Positions 8,001 through 15,237 of a stretch of 18,296 nt of DNA are shown piece by piece. This DNA comes from CALAGJ01 sp964293305 (GTDB lineage: Bacteria > Bacteroidota > Bacteroidia > Chitinophagales > Chitinophagaceae). Under the pieces are notes generated by a model. It searched no databases and was not told the origin of the DNA. It worked only from the letters and a program-made list of their open reading frames with translations. Numbering within the stretch: the first letter of the stretch is position 1; each line of letters opens with the position of its first letter. Made by a program: the position numbers and the translations under genes. Location of the stretch: positions 1 to 18,296 of the forward strand of contig CAXYYO010000052.1 of assembly GCA_964293305.1 (NCBI GenBank), read 5' to 3'.

Positions 8001-8387
8001 GTGAATAAATTAGTTTCATTTTTATTATTAATGCTTTACTTCACCTTTTCTACAGGAATGGTGCTTAGTAAACATTTTTGTATGAATGAACCAGTGTCTG
8101 TATCCATCCTACAAAAGCATAGCCAAAAAGCCTGCATTAAATGTGGCATGGAGTCCCCACAAGGATGTTGTCATGATGAGGTTTCAATTATAAAATTAAC
8201 CGATAGCCACGCAGGAGCTACTGCAAACATTAATTTGAATGCCCCTGATATTACAGCGTTACAATTGTGGCCAATCAGCAATTTTGAAAAATACCAAACT
8301 ACACAAATAGCATATAGCAATCAATTACCTCCATTGCTATTGTCCAAAACTGACCCCCAAGCTTTTATTGGTGTTTTTCTAATTTGA
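8001..8387 (+). CDS. HYC_CC_PP family exported protein
   Basis: A 128-residue small exported protein of a Bacteroidota family named after its conserved residues. The family marks are visible: H-F-C (25-27, in place of H-Y-C) just after a hydrophobic export segment at about 5-22, C-x-x-C (C45, C48), the G-C-C-H-D motif (C56, C57, H58) and P-P at 110-111 near the C-terminus. I choose the GTG at 8001 because V-N-K-L-V-S-F begins a normal signal segment; the upstream in-frame TTG at 7983 overlaps the -7 element. The molecular function of the family is not established; the Cys/His content and its position before two HMA-type proteins suggest metal binding in the envelope. It could act as a metal sensor, carrier or folding partner. 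Confidence 0.8.
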   Translation: MNKLVSFLLLMLYFTFSTGMVLSKHFCMNEPVSVSILQKHSQKACIKCGMESPQGCCHDEVSIIKLTDSHAGATANINLNAPDITALQLWPISNFEKYQTTQIAYSNQLPPLLLSKTDPQAFIGVFLI

Positions 8388-8528
8388 TACTTTTCACAAA
8401 TCTCTTTAGTTCATAAGACTGAACTATTCTCCAAAAATTCGCAAAGCGAAAACCTTTTACATTTTCAACTATTTCTTGGTGCAATTTTTCAAACTCAGAT
8501 TGCATCACTTAAAAATAAAAATTTCAAA
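8388..8528 (+). promoter_or_regulatory. Gap with two small hairpins before the HMA gene
   Basis: This 141-base gap has an inverted repeat TAGTTCA/TGAACTA (8407-8413 and 8420-8426, 6-base loop) and a shorter one TTCGC/GCGAA (8438-8442 and 8446-8450, 3-base loop) followed by a weak T-rich stretch. They may end the HYC_CC_PP transcript or regulate the next gene. No open frame of note is present. Confidence 0.35.
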
Positions 8529-9080
8529 ATGAAATCAATAATTATTATATGCAGCATACTAAGTTTTAGTCTGGTATCAACTGCACAAACAAAATCAGTT
8601 ACTATAAAAGTAGCAGGAAACTGCGAAATGTGTCAAAACAACATTGAACAATCTGCGTTGGGAGCAGGTGCCACATCTGCAAGTTGGAATGCAGACTTGC
8701 AACAATTGTCCATTACAATTGATGAAAAGGCAAATAGCATAGATGTAGAAAAAGCTATTGCCGCTGCCGGTTATGATACAGAAAATATACAAGGCGATTC
8801 CACTGCATATTCAAATCTTCCACATTGCTGTCAGTACGAACGTACTACTGATTATAGTAGTGCAAAAGCTGAATGCTGTACTTCATACAGTGATGCCACA
8901 ACTTGCTGCAATCATGAAGATAAGGATGCAACATGTTGTAAGCATGATGGCAATAACTCCTCTTGCTGCAAAGCAGAAAATAAAGACGCTTGTTGTAAAG
9001 CTGACAAGAGTTGTTGCACTGCCTCTACGCGTCAAGGAGAAGCCTGTTGTAAGGAAGGCAAATGCATGCAACATCAATAG
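8529..9080 (+). CDS. Exported HMA-like protein with Cys-Cys repeat tail
   Basis: A 183-residue protein in two parts. After a signal peptide (about 1-20, ending T-A-Q) there is an HMA-like ferredoxin-fold domain at about 22-105 with a G-N-C-E-M-C metal site (C32, C35), a Bacteroidota periplasmic variant of the usual GMTCxxC, ending in L-P-H-C-C-Q-Y (C100, C101). The tail from about 110 has seven more Cys-Cys pairs at 116, 126, 136, 146, 155, 162 and 173, plus C179, within a hydrophilic Asp/Lys/His/Asn-rich background. The central pairs recur every 9-10 residues as short units of the type A-T-C-C-K-H-D. This is metallothionein-like and suggests high-capacity binding of a soft metal such as copper, outside the cytoplasm. 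ATG start. Function is inferred; neither metal nor partner is proven. Confidence 0.82.
   Translation: MKSIIIICSILSFSLVSTAQTKSVTIKVAGNCEMCQNNIEQSALGAGATSASWNADLQQLSITIDEKANSIDVEKAIAAAGYDTENIQGDSTAYSNLPHCCQYERTTDYSSAKAECCTSYSDATTCCNHEDKDATCCKHDGNNSSCCKAENKDACCKADKSCCTASTRQGEACCKEGKCMQHQ
8899..9020 (+). repeat. Imperfect 30-bp coding repeat (Cys-Cys units)
   Basis: Within the tail of the HMA-like gene, units encoding x-x-C-C followed by charged residues recur at close to 30-bp spacing for Cys pairs 126, 136 and 146, then at 27 and 21 bp. Cys codons are mixed TGC and TGT, so the units have diverged at DNA level; this suggests an old repeat kept by selection on the protein more than recent slippage. 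Confidence 0.55.
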
Positions 9081-9166
9081 TCCAACTCATTTCCATGTGT
9101 TTGCAAGTTGATTTTTTAAACTTGTAGTTGCTATAAATTTAGGAAATAAAGTATTATTCTTCATCA

Positions 9167-9195
9167 ATATACTGCCCTTACTCAGGGCAGTATAT
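9167..9195. promoter_or_regulatory. Strong 12-bp dyad between the two HMA genes
   Basis: ATATACTGCCCT (9167-9178), five bases TACTC, then the exact complement AGGGCAGTATAT (9184-9195). It lies 86 bases after the Cys-Cys gene stop and 15 bases before the GTG of the next HMA gene. As RNA it is a stable hairpin but is followed by TTCAAACAAATTTTT, only a delayed T-run, so it may be a weak terminator, an attenuator, or an operator for a metal-responsive repressor placed at the start of the downstream genes. No second copy was found in the window. Confidence 0.6.
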
Positions 9196-9210
9196 TTCAA
9201 ACAAATTTTT

Positions 9211-9759
9211 GTGAAAAAAATCATATTTGCATTTTGTTTTACATTGTTTCTTGTACAAACAAATGCGCAATTTTCCAATGCTAATTTAGTAGCCGGAGGT
9301 CTTACCTGCTCCATGTGTAGTAAGGCAATTTATAAAGCACTCAGCAAAGTATCTTTTGTAGATAACGTAATCACTGACATAAAAACCACATCTTACAATA
9401 TACGTTTTAAAGACACCATTATTAATCCTGATCAACTTCGCAAAGCAGTGGAAGATGCAGGATTTACTGTACTTTCATTGGTGATTACCACAGAATTAAA
9501 AAATGTAAAAATTGAGAAGGACACCCATATTCGTTTACAAGATAAAACATTTCATTTTCTACAAACTGAGCAAACAATCATCAATGACACCGTTCAACTT
9601 CAAATTGTAGATAAAAGTTATGTAAGTGATAAGATGTATAAAACCTATAAAACTACCACAACTATGAATTGTTTTGAAACTGGCAAAATGGCTTCATGTT
9701 GCAATGACGATCAAGGGCATACAGACGAAAGGGTATATCATGTTATTTTGCTGAAATAA
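9211..9759 (+). CDS. Exported heavy-metal-associated domain protein
   Basis: A 182-residue exported protein starting at GTG (9211); the signal peptide ends near N-A-Q at residue 20. An HMA domain occupies about 24-90 with G-G-L-T-C-S-M-C (C33, C36) and the typical K-A-V-E-D-A-G-F-x-V end. The C-terminal half (about 92-182) is a second conserved region found with this domain in Bacteroidota. It has K-T-F-H-F-L at about 112-117, then a Cys group N-C-F-E-T-G-K-M-A-S-C-C (C154, C163, C164), and ends R-V-Y-H-V-I-L-L-K. It likely binds a monovalent soft metal, probably Cu(I), in the periplasm. It follows the dyad at 9167-9195 and precedes the thioredoxin-like gene by 11 bases, which suggests cotranscription. 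The HMA assignment is firm; the role of the C-terminal region is unknown. Confidence 0.85.
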   Translation: MKKIIFAFCFTLFLVQTNAQFSNANLVAGGLTCSMCSKAIYKALSKVSFVDNVITDIKTTSYNIRFKDTIINPDQLRKAVEDAGFTVLSLVITTELKNVKIEKDTHIRLQDKTFHFLQTEQTIINDTVQLQIVDKSYVSDKMYKTYKTTTTMNCFETGKMASCCNDDQGHTDERVYHVILLK

Positions 9760-9770
9760 GTCTTTATCAA

Positions 9771-10259
9771 TTGCGATTTTTTATCTATACAACTGTACTA
9801 TTGTGTTGCACACTAAGTGTGCAAAGTCAGCAATTATATAAAGGCTTAATACCACCTTCATGGGTATTGCAGGATAGCTCCGGAAACATGTATGCTTTAG
9901 ATTCATTAAAAGGTCGTATAACGATTATTGATTTTTGGGCAAGTTGGTGTACTCCTTGTAAGGATGCTATTTCTACTTTAAAATCATTGTACAAAAGATT
10001 TTCACCATACAATATTCAATTTATTAGTATTTCTATTGACAAGGATTACAATGCATGGAATAATGCGATGAGGACAGAAAAAATGAGTTGGCTACAGCTC
10101 AATGATCCTACTGAAAAAACAGCTAAAGGTTGGGGTGTTTACGGTGTTCCATACCTTTTACTACTGGATAAAAACGGAAGCTTACTGTCTGTGGATCCAT
10201 CCTACGAAAACCTTATCATGAGTTTAGATGCTTTAATTGAAAAAGATATACATAAATAA
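9771..10259 (+). CDS. TlpA-like exported thioredoxin-fold protein
   Basis: A 162-residue thiol-disulfide oxidoreductase of the TlpA/ResA type. The proposed start is a TTG at 9771, because the next in-frame Met is inside the mature domain and the TTG begins a convincing signal peptide (R-F-F-I-Y then hydrophobic, ending V-Q-S-Q near 20). The redox site W-A-S-W-C-T-P-C is at C60 and C63, and the cis-proline loop G-V-P-Y is at P127. A C-terminal helix ends the protein, with no extra domains. Between two metal-binding proteins and an outer-membrane barrel it may keep the Cys pairs of its neighbours reduced so that they can bind metal, as periplasmic thioredoxins do for copper chaperones and cytochrome assembly. 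That role is inferred from position only. Confidence 0.88.
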   Translation: MRFFIYTTVLLCCTLSVQSQQLYKGLIPPSWVLQDSSGNMYALDSLKGRITIIDFWASWCTPCKDAISTLKSLYKRFSPYNIQFISISIDKDYNAWNNAMRTEKMSWLQLNDPTEKTAKGWGVYGVPYLLLLDKNGSLLSVDPSYENLIMSLDALIEKDIHK

Positions 10260-10303
10260 CAGACTATTTATCATTCTATATTATCAAAAATATTTAAAAG
10301 ACC

Positions 10304-11164
10304 ATGTATCAAATATTTTTCAAACATTTTCATCAATTAGTTTATTGTCATAAAGTAATAGCTATTCTTTTTGTGTTTACTGGCTTCATCTTGAATAAAA
10401 CTTCTGCTCAAGAGCTTTTTACCTATACGGAGCCTGCCAGCAATATGCCAGCAAAATCATTAGGACTGCGCCTCACAAATACTTTCATGGACGAAGTAGC
10501 AACTAAGCAAACAAATACACATATCATTCCTGAATTGATGTATGGGTTTAATAAAAATTTTATGATGCATGCAAGTGCTTTTATCAGCAATAGAAATACT
10601 GGATTTATAGCCGAGGGCGGTGCTTTGTCAGCACGTTATCGCTTTTTAAGCATTGATGATTTACACAGTCACTTCAGAATGGCAGTATATGGAAAATATG
10701 CCTTTAATAACAGTGATATTCATCAGGATGAAATTGAAATTAGTGGACATAATTCAGGATTGGAAACAGGTATAATAGCCACACAATTATTGCATAAAAC
10801 TGCACTCTCTACATCAGTAAGTATAGAAAAGGCATTTGATAATAATGATAATAAATTTCCAACTCTACAACCTTCTACGGCTATCAACTACACATTGTCT
10901 GTTGGTAAGCTCTTACTCCCAAAAGAGTACAGTTCTTTTAAACAAACGAATATGAACGCAATGATTGAATTGCTTGGACAGACACTCCCCAAAAATGGAA
11001 AATCATATTTTGATATTGCTCCTGCTATACAATTAATTTTTAATAGCCAAGCTAGGTTAGATATGGGTTATCGCTTTCAATTAGTAAGTAGTATGGTTCG
11101 TACAGCCCCACAAGGATTTTTGTTGAGGTTTGAATATTTACTTTTCAATCCTTTTGAAAAATAA
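10304..11164 (+). CDS. Predicted outer-membrane barrel of the metal cluster
   Basis: A 286-residue exported protein. The N-terminus is longer than usual before the hydrophobic segment at about 17-31, which ends T-S-A-Q near residue 36; an internal start is possible, but no better Met was found. The mature part shows alternating polar/hydrophobic strands and aromatic-rich strand ends, and finishes in L-L-R-F-E-Y-L-L-F-N-P-F, consistent with a beta barrel. It contains several His/Asp patches, for example D-D-L-H-S-H-F at about 118-124 and D-I-H-Q-D-E-I-E-I-S-G-H-N-S-G near 138-152. I recognise it as a Bacteroidota family that occurs beside HMA and HYC_CC_PP genes, usually annotated as hypothetical or transporter. 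It lies 44 bases after the thioredoxin-like gene. Export of metal or sensing at the outer membrane is a guess. Confidence 0.7.
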   Translation: MYQIFFKHFHQLVYCHKVIAILFVFTGFILNKTSAQELFTYTEPASNMPAKSLGLRLTNTFMDEVATKQTNTHIIPELMYGFNKNFMMHASAFISNRNTGFIAEGGALSARYRFLSIDDLHSHFRMAVYGKYAFNNSDIHQDEIEISGHNSGLETGIIATQLLHKTALSTSVSIEKAFDNNDNKFPTLQPSTAINYTLSVGKLLLPKEYSSFKQTNMNAMIELLGQTLPKNGKSYFDIAPAIQLIFNSQARLDMGYRFQLVSSMVRTAPQGFLLRFEYLLFNPFEK

Positions 11165-11167
11165 ATA

Positions 11168-11296
11168 ATGCTTAACACAAGGCCCATTCACCTTGTAAAA
11201 TGGTTAAACCTAGATGATGCAGTTGAATTTTATTACAAAGCCGAAACGCTACACCACAATGTATTTGAGCACAATTGTTGTCTTTTAAATAGGTAA
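11168..11296 (+). CDS. Small ORF of 42 codons, unknown
   Basis: An ATG three bases after the barrel gene stop opens a 42-codon frame ending TAA at 11294-11296. The peptide starts M-L-N-T-R-P-I-H-L-V-K-W and has F-Y-Y, H-H-N and N-C-C-L-L-N-R near the end. I do not recognise it. It has a Cys pair like its neighbours and could be the last gene of the cluster, but it could equally be a chance frame or a fragment of a lost gene. No export signal is visible. Confidence 0.25.
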   Translation: MLNTRPIHLVKWLNLDDAVEFYYKAETLHHNVFEHNCCLLNR

Positions 11297-11444
11297 GTTT
11301 AATAATGCTTCAGCCAAAATTAACCTTAAACACTTATCTATATTGCCTTTCAACTTTCTAACACGAAGTCAACTGCATCAAGTGGTTTAAAATGAAAATA
11401 CCCACTTTGCCAACAATGACCTGTTTCTTTTGTTTCTTTACCCC
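11297..11444. other. Intergenic gap before the exonuclease gene
   Basis: About 150 bases between the small ORF and the exonuclease start. I see no strong hairpin, RNA gene or clear -7 element. A promoter for the exonuclease-ligase pair is expected here but cannot be pinned to a motif. Confidence 0.3.
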
Positions 11445-12452
11445 ATGCCCCTCATTGAGTTTACGGATAAAGGTTTGTATTGCCCGCAGGGCAAATTTTA
11501 TATTGACCCTTGGAAGCCTGTAGATAAAGCCATCATTACACATGCACACAGTGACCATGCAAAGGCTGGCAGCAAACATTATTTCTGTCATACACTTACC
11601 AAGCCTTTACTGCTAAGCAGGTTAGGCCCTCACTCCATACAGCATACGGAGTGGGGTCTGCCACATCATATAAATGGTGTGCAAGTTTCCTTACATCCAT
11701 CAGGCCATATCATTGGTGGCGCACAAATTCGAATTGAATATAAAGGTGAAATATGGGTGTGCAGTGGCGATTATAAAACAGAAGATGATGGCATAAGTGG
11801 TGCCTTTGATGCAATACAATGTCATACATTTATAACAGAATCTACTTTTGGATTACCAATTTATCACTGGCAGCCACAGGAGCTTATATATGCAGCGCTT
11901 CGGGAATGGGTTTTAAAAAACATTGCGCAGCAAAAAAAATCAATCCTTTTGGCATATAGTTTAGGAAAAGCACAAAGAGTAATACAGGCATTAGCACCAT
12001 TACAAATACCAATTTGGGTGCATGGTGCCATTTGGAATATGCATGAATCCATTTCATCTGCTGGTATTGAACTGCCAACTGTGCATCGCATTACTCCTGA
12101 ACATACAAAGGCTGATTTCAAAAATGCAATCATCGTTGCACCACCCGGTGCAGATGGCAGCTCCTGGATAAAAAAATTTACACCTTATAATCTTGCAGCA
12201 TGTAGTGGCTGGATGCAGGTGCGAGCCAATCAACGTAGAAATAATACAGATATGGGTTTTGTGCTAAGCGATCATGCTGATTGGAATGGTTTGCTACAAG
12301 CTATTAAGGCAACTTCTGCTGAAAAAATTTTTGTAACGCATGGGTTTCAAGCAGTGTTTAGTAAATATTTACAAGAACAAAATTTAGATGCATCTGAAGT
12401 AATTACTGCCTATGGAAGGGAGGAGGAAGCAGATAAAACAGTAACCGAATGA
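11445..12452 (+). CDS. Ligase-associated MBL-fold DNA exonuclease
   Basis: A 335-residue metallo-beta-lactamase/beta-CASP nuclease of the type linked to bacterial ATP-dependent DNA ligases. The metal site T-H-A-H-S-D-H-A is at 32-39 (H33, H35, D37, H38), followed by H-P-S-G-H-I-I-G-G-A at about 84-93, G-D-Y-K at 108-111, L-S-D-H-A-D-W-N in the beta-CASP part and V-T-H-G near the end, all matching the family. It probably resects or trims DNA ends before ligation in a repair pathway. The ATG at 11445 (M-P-L-I-E-F-T) is preferred over an in-frame TTG at 11430. Its TGA overlaps the ligase ATG by four bases (ATGA), so the two are translationally coupled. RNase J and CPSF73 share the fold but have different lengths and context. 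Confidence 0.92.
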   Translation: MPLIEFTDKGLYCPQGKFYIDPWKPVDKAIITHAHSDHAKAGSKHYFCHTLTKPLLLSRLGPHSIQHTEWGLPHHINGVQVSLHPSGHIIGGAQIRIEYKGEIWVCSGDYKTEDDGISGAFDAIQCHTFITESTFGLPIYHWQPQELIYAALREWVLKNIAQQKKSILLAYSLGKAQRVIQALAPLQIPIWVHGAIWNMHESISSAGIELPTVHRITPEHTKADFKNAIIVAPPGADGSSWIKKFTPYNLAACSGWMQVRANQRRNNTDMGFVLSDHADWNGLLQAIKATSAEKIFVTHGFQAVFSKYLQEQNLDASEVITAYGREEEADKTVTE

Positions 12453-14041
12453 AAGCATTTGCCGCATTAATAAATAATCTCTCTTCTACTACAAAAACTG
12501 CTGAAAAAATTGAGGCATTATTGCAATATTTTAAAATAGCAACTGATAGAGATAAAGTATGGGCAATTGCACTATTTACGGGTAGAAGACCCAGACGAAC
12601 AATATCATCCACACTACTAAAAAGCTGGTGTGCATCATACTGCAACATACCTCTTTGGTTGTTAGAAGAATGTCATCATACCGTTGGGGATTTATCAGAA
12701 ACAATTGCATTACTCATTCCTGCTTCAGAAAAAAATAGTTATGAATCTGATGCACTTCATATCTACATCGAAAAGTTAATATGTCTTTCTTCGGCAGATG
12801 ATGAAGAAAAGAAAATATATATGCTAAATTGCTGGCAGCAGTTGAATAATAGTACGGAGCGTTTTGTATTTAACAAATTAATGTCTGGTGCATTTCGAAT
12901 AGGCGTATCGCAGCAGTTATTGATACAGGCATTGTCAAAATTTGTACAGATGGAGGCATCATTTGTAGCGCATTGTATTACAGGAAAATGGGATCCATCT
13001 GTTATTCATTTTCATGAATTAATAAATGTATCTGCGCCTTCGGCAGATGTATCAAAACCATATCCATTTTGCCTGTCATATCCTATAGAATCTGAACCTC
13101 ATAACTTAGGAGATGTTGCAAGCTGGCAGGTAGAATGGAAATGGGATGGCATAAGGGGCCAGTTGATTAAGAGAAAGGATACCGCTTTCGTATGGAGCAG
13201 AGGGGAAGAATTAATTACTGAAAAATTTCCGGAATTTAATCTGCTATTTCAGCATTTGCCAAATGGCATTGTGTTAGATGGAGAAATTATTGCTGCCGCA
13301 AATGATAAGCCCTTGCCTTTTTCTTTATTACAGACCAGAATCGGTCGCAAGCATATTTCAAAAAAAGTTTTATCGGAAGTTCCTGTTCGTTTTTTCGCTT
13401 ATGATGTATTGGAATATAATGGAGAGGATCTTCGTCAATGGCCATTTGAAGAAAGGAGAAAAATAGTAGAATCAGTTGTAGCGCAAATAAATATTCATAC
13501 ACTGTTTATTTCACCCAAACTTGAATTTTCCAATTGGGACGATTTAAAGCAACTACATGAGCAAAGTAGAGCCCATGCTGCTGAGGGATTTATGCTGAAA
13601 AGAAAAACCTCAACATACCAGATAGGCCGAAAAAAAGGGGATTGGTGGAAATGGAAAGTGGACCCCTATACCATTGATGCCGTTTTAATCTATGCTCAAA
13701 AAGGAAGTGGCAAAAGAGGCAATTTATTTACAGATTATACATTTGCAGTAAGAGATGGAGACAAATTAGTACCATTTGCAAAAGCTTACAGTGGACTCAC
13801 AAATATTGAAATAGCCCAGGTGGATGCTTTTGTAAAACGCAATGCAGTTGAGAAATTTGGCCCGGTAAGAACAGTAAAGCCGGAATTGGTTTTTGAACTG
13901 GCATTTGAAGGAATAAATAAGAGTAGCAGACATAAATGCGGTGTGGCAGTAAGATTTCCAAGAATATTTCGCTGGCGCAAAGACAAAAAACCGGAAGAAA
14001 TTAATACGCTAAATGATTTAAAAGCAATGCTGCATGCGTAA
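12449..14041 (+). CDS. ATP-dependent DNA ligase
   Basis: A 530-residue ligase that joins DNA nicks or ends using ATP. The N-terminal DNA-binding domain covers about 1-200. The nucleotidyltransferase domain has motif I K-W-D-G-I-R with the adenylated Lys at 231, D-G-E-I at 277-280, F-F-A-Y-D at 315-319, motif IV E-G-F-M-L-K at 379-384 and motif V W-W-K-W-K at 399-403. The C-terminal OB domain ends with the R-F-P-R-I-F-R-W-R pattern around 502-510. No LigD-type polymerase or phosphoesterase domain is fused. The essential replicative ligase is normally the NAD-dependent LigA, so this is an accessory repair enzyme working with the overlapping exonuclease. The usual third and fourth partners, an Lhr-type helicase and a PdeM-type phosphoesterase, do not follow: the next gene is carA. 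Confidence 0.94.
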   Translation: MKAFAALINNLSSTTKTAEKIEALLQYFKIATDRDKVWAIALFTGRRPRRTISSTLLKSWCASYCNIPLWLLEECHHTVGDLSETIALLIPASEKNSYESDALHIYIEKLICLSSADDEEKKIYMLNCWQQLNNSTERFVFNKLMSGAFRIGVSQQLLIQALSKFVQMEASFVAHCITGKWDPSVIHFHELINVSAPSADVSKPYPFCLSYPIESEPHNLGDVASWQVEWKWDGIRGQLIKRKDTAFVWSRGEELITEKFPEFNLLFQHLPNGIVLDGEIIAAANDKPLPFSLLQTRIGRKHISKKVLSEVPVRFFAYDVLEYNGEDLRQWPFEERRKIVESVVAQINIHTLFISPKLEFSNWDDLKQLHEQSRAHAAEGFMLKRKTSTYQIGRKKGDWWKWKVDPYTIDAVLIYAQKGSGKRGNLFTDYTFAVRDGDKLVPFAKAYSGLTNIEIAQVDAFVKRNAVEKFGPVRTVKPELVFELAFEGINKSSRHKCGVAVRFPRIFRWRKDKKPEEINTLNDLKAMLHA

Positions 14042-14062
14042 GAAAAAGAACCCTTGTTTTTA

Positions 14063-14089
14063 TTGTCTTACAAATTTACTTTACATTTA
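14063..14089 (+). promoter_or_regulatory. Possible carA promoter
   Basis: A TTG at 14063-14065 and TACATTTA at 14082-14089 resemble the Bacteroidota -33/-7 pair TTG and TAnnTTTG with one mismatch in the -7 box and a 16-base spacer. It lies in the 86-base gap after the ligase and would give a leader of about 30 bases before the carA ATG. Confidence 0.25.
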
Positions 14090-14127
14090 GCATTAAAAGC
14101 ATTTTTTTTGCAGCCGAAATTTTTCAG

Positions 14128-15234
14128 ATGCTACAATCTTTCCGTTCTGCAATATTAGTACTTAGCGATGGTTCCGTTTTTCATGGTAAAGCTTTTGGAG
14201 CTATAGGTACTGCCTCCGGCGAAATATGCTTCAATACAGGCATGACTGGCTATCAAGAAGTATTTACAGATCCAAGTTATTTTGGCCAAGTACTCATTAT
14301 GAATAATGTACATATTGGTAATTACGGTGTCAAACCTCAGGACATTGAGAGTAGCTCCGTAAAAATAAGGGCACTGATAGGAAGAAATTTAGAAGAAAAA
14401 TATAGCCGCTATCAGGCCACCGATTCTTTAGATCATTACTTGATTGAAAATGGCATTGTGGCTATTGAGCATATTGATACAAGGGCACTTGTGGCATATA
14501 TTCGCACCAAAGGTGCAATGAATTGTATTGTGTCCTCTGCCATTACTGATGTGGATGAATTAAAGAAACTACTACAAGCTACTCCATCTATGGATGGTCT
14601 GGAATTAGCCAGTTTGGTAAGCACTCCTTCTGCTTATGAAATGGGAAATAAAGAAGCCAATTTTAAAGTAGCAGTAATGGATTATGGCATTAAGCAACAT
14701 ATACTGGATTGTATAACAAGTTTGGGCATTGCTGTAAAAGTATTTCCAGCTAAAACTCCTTTTGAAACGGTAAAAGCTTATCAGCCGGATGGATATTTTA
14801 TTTCCAATGGACCCGGTGATCCGGCTTCCATGCATTACGCTGTAGAAACTTTAAAAGAAATATTGAAAGAACAAAAGCCTGTTTTTGGAATATGTCTGGG
14901 TCATCAATTATTGGCATTGGCTAATGATATACCAACATTCAAAATGCATCATGGCCATAGAGGGCTCAATCACCCCGTAAAAAATATTATAACCGGTTTA
15001 TGTGAAATCACTACACAAAATCATGGGTTTGGGGTGGACCCGGAAGCGGTAAAAGCACATCCAAATATTGAGATAACACATATCAACTTAAATGATCAAA
15101 GTATTGAAGGCATACGTGTAAAAAATAAACCCGCCTTTAGTGTTCAATATCATCCTGAAAGCACTCCTGGGCCACATGATAGCAGGTATTTATTTACTGA
15201 TTTTCTACGTATGATGGAGGCACAAAAAAATTAA
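14128..15234 (+). CDS. carA: Carbamoyl-phosphate synthase small subunit
   Basis: A 368-residue glutamine amidotransferase subunit that releases ammonia from glutamine for CarB, feeding arginine and pyrimidine synthesis. The N-terminal small-subunit domain (1-175) has G-x-A-S-G-E-x-C-F-N-T-G-M-T-G-Y-Q-E. The class I GATase domain has G-P-G-D-P at 228-232, the nucleophile in F-G-I-C-L-G-H-Q (C256), T-x-Q-N-H-G-F at about 295-301, and the His-Glu pair in Q-Y-H-P-E (H342, E344), so the triad is complete. Length is typical. ATG start at 14128. The large subunit carB is not adjacent; pepT follows after only three bases, so they are probably cotranscribed although their functions are unrelated. Confidence 0.96.
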   Translation: MLQSFRSAILVLSDGSVFHGKAFGAIGTASGEICFNTGMTGYQEVFTDPSYFGQVLIMNNVHIGNYGVKPQDIESSSVKIRALIGRNLEEKYSRYQATDSLDHYLIENGIVAIEHIDTRALVAYIRTKGAMNCIVSSAITDVDELKKLLQATPSMDGLELASLVSTPSAYEMGNKEANFKVAVMDYGIKQHILDCITSLGIAVKVFPAKTPFETVKAYQPDGYFISNGPGDPASMHYAVETLKEILKEQKPVFGICLGHQLLALANDIPTFKMHHGHRGLNHPVKNIITGLCEITTQNHGFGVDPEAVKAHPNIEITHINLNDQSIEGIRVKNKPAFSVQYHPESTPGPHDSRYLFTDFLRMMEAQKN

Positions 15235-15237
15235 TAT

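Noticed and set aside
8758..9111. Plus-strand frame overlapping the Cys-Cys gene tail
   Set aside because: It arises from the repeated Cys-Cys codons read in another frame and has no independent support.
14042..14080. Possible terminator after the DNA ligase gene
   Set aside because: A-rich and T-rich stretches can pair, but there is no GC core to the stem.
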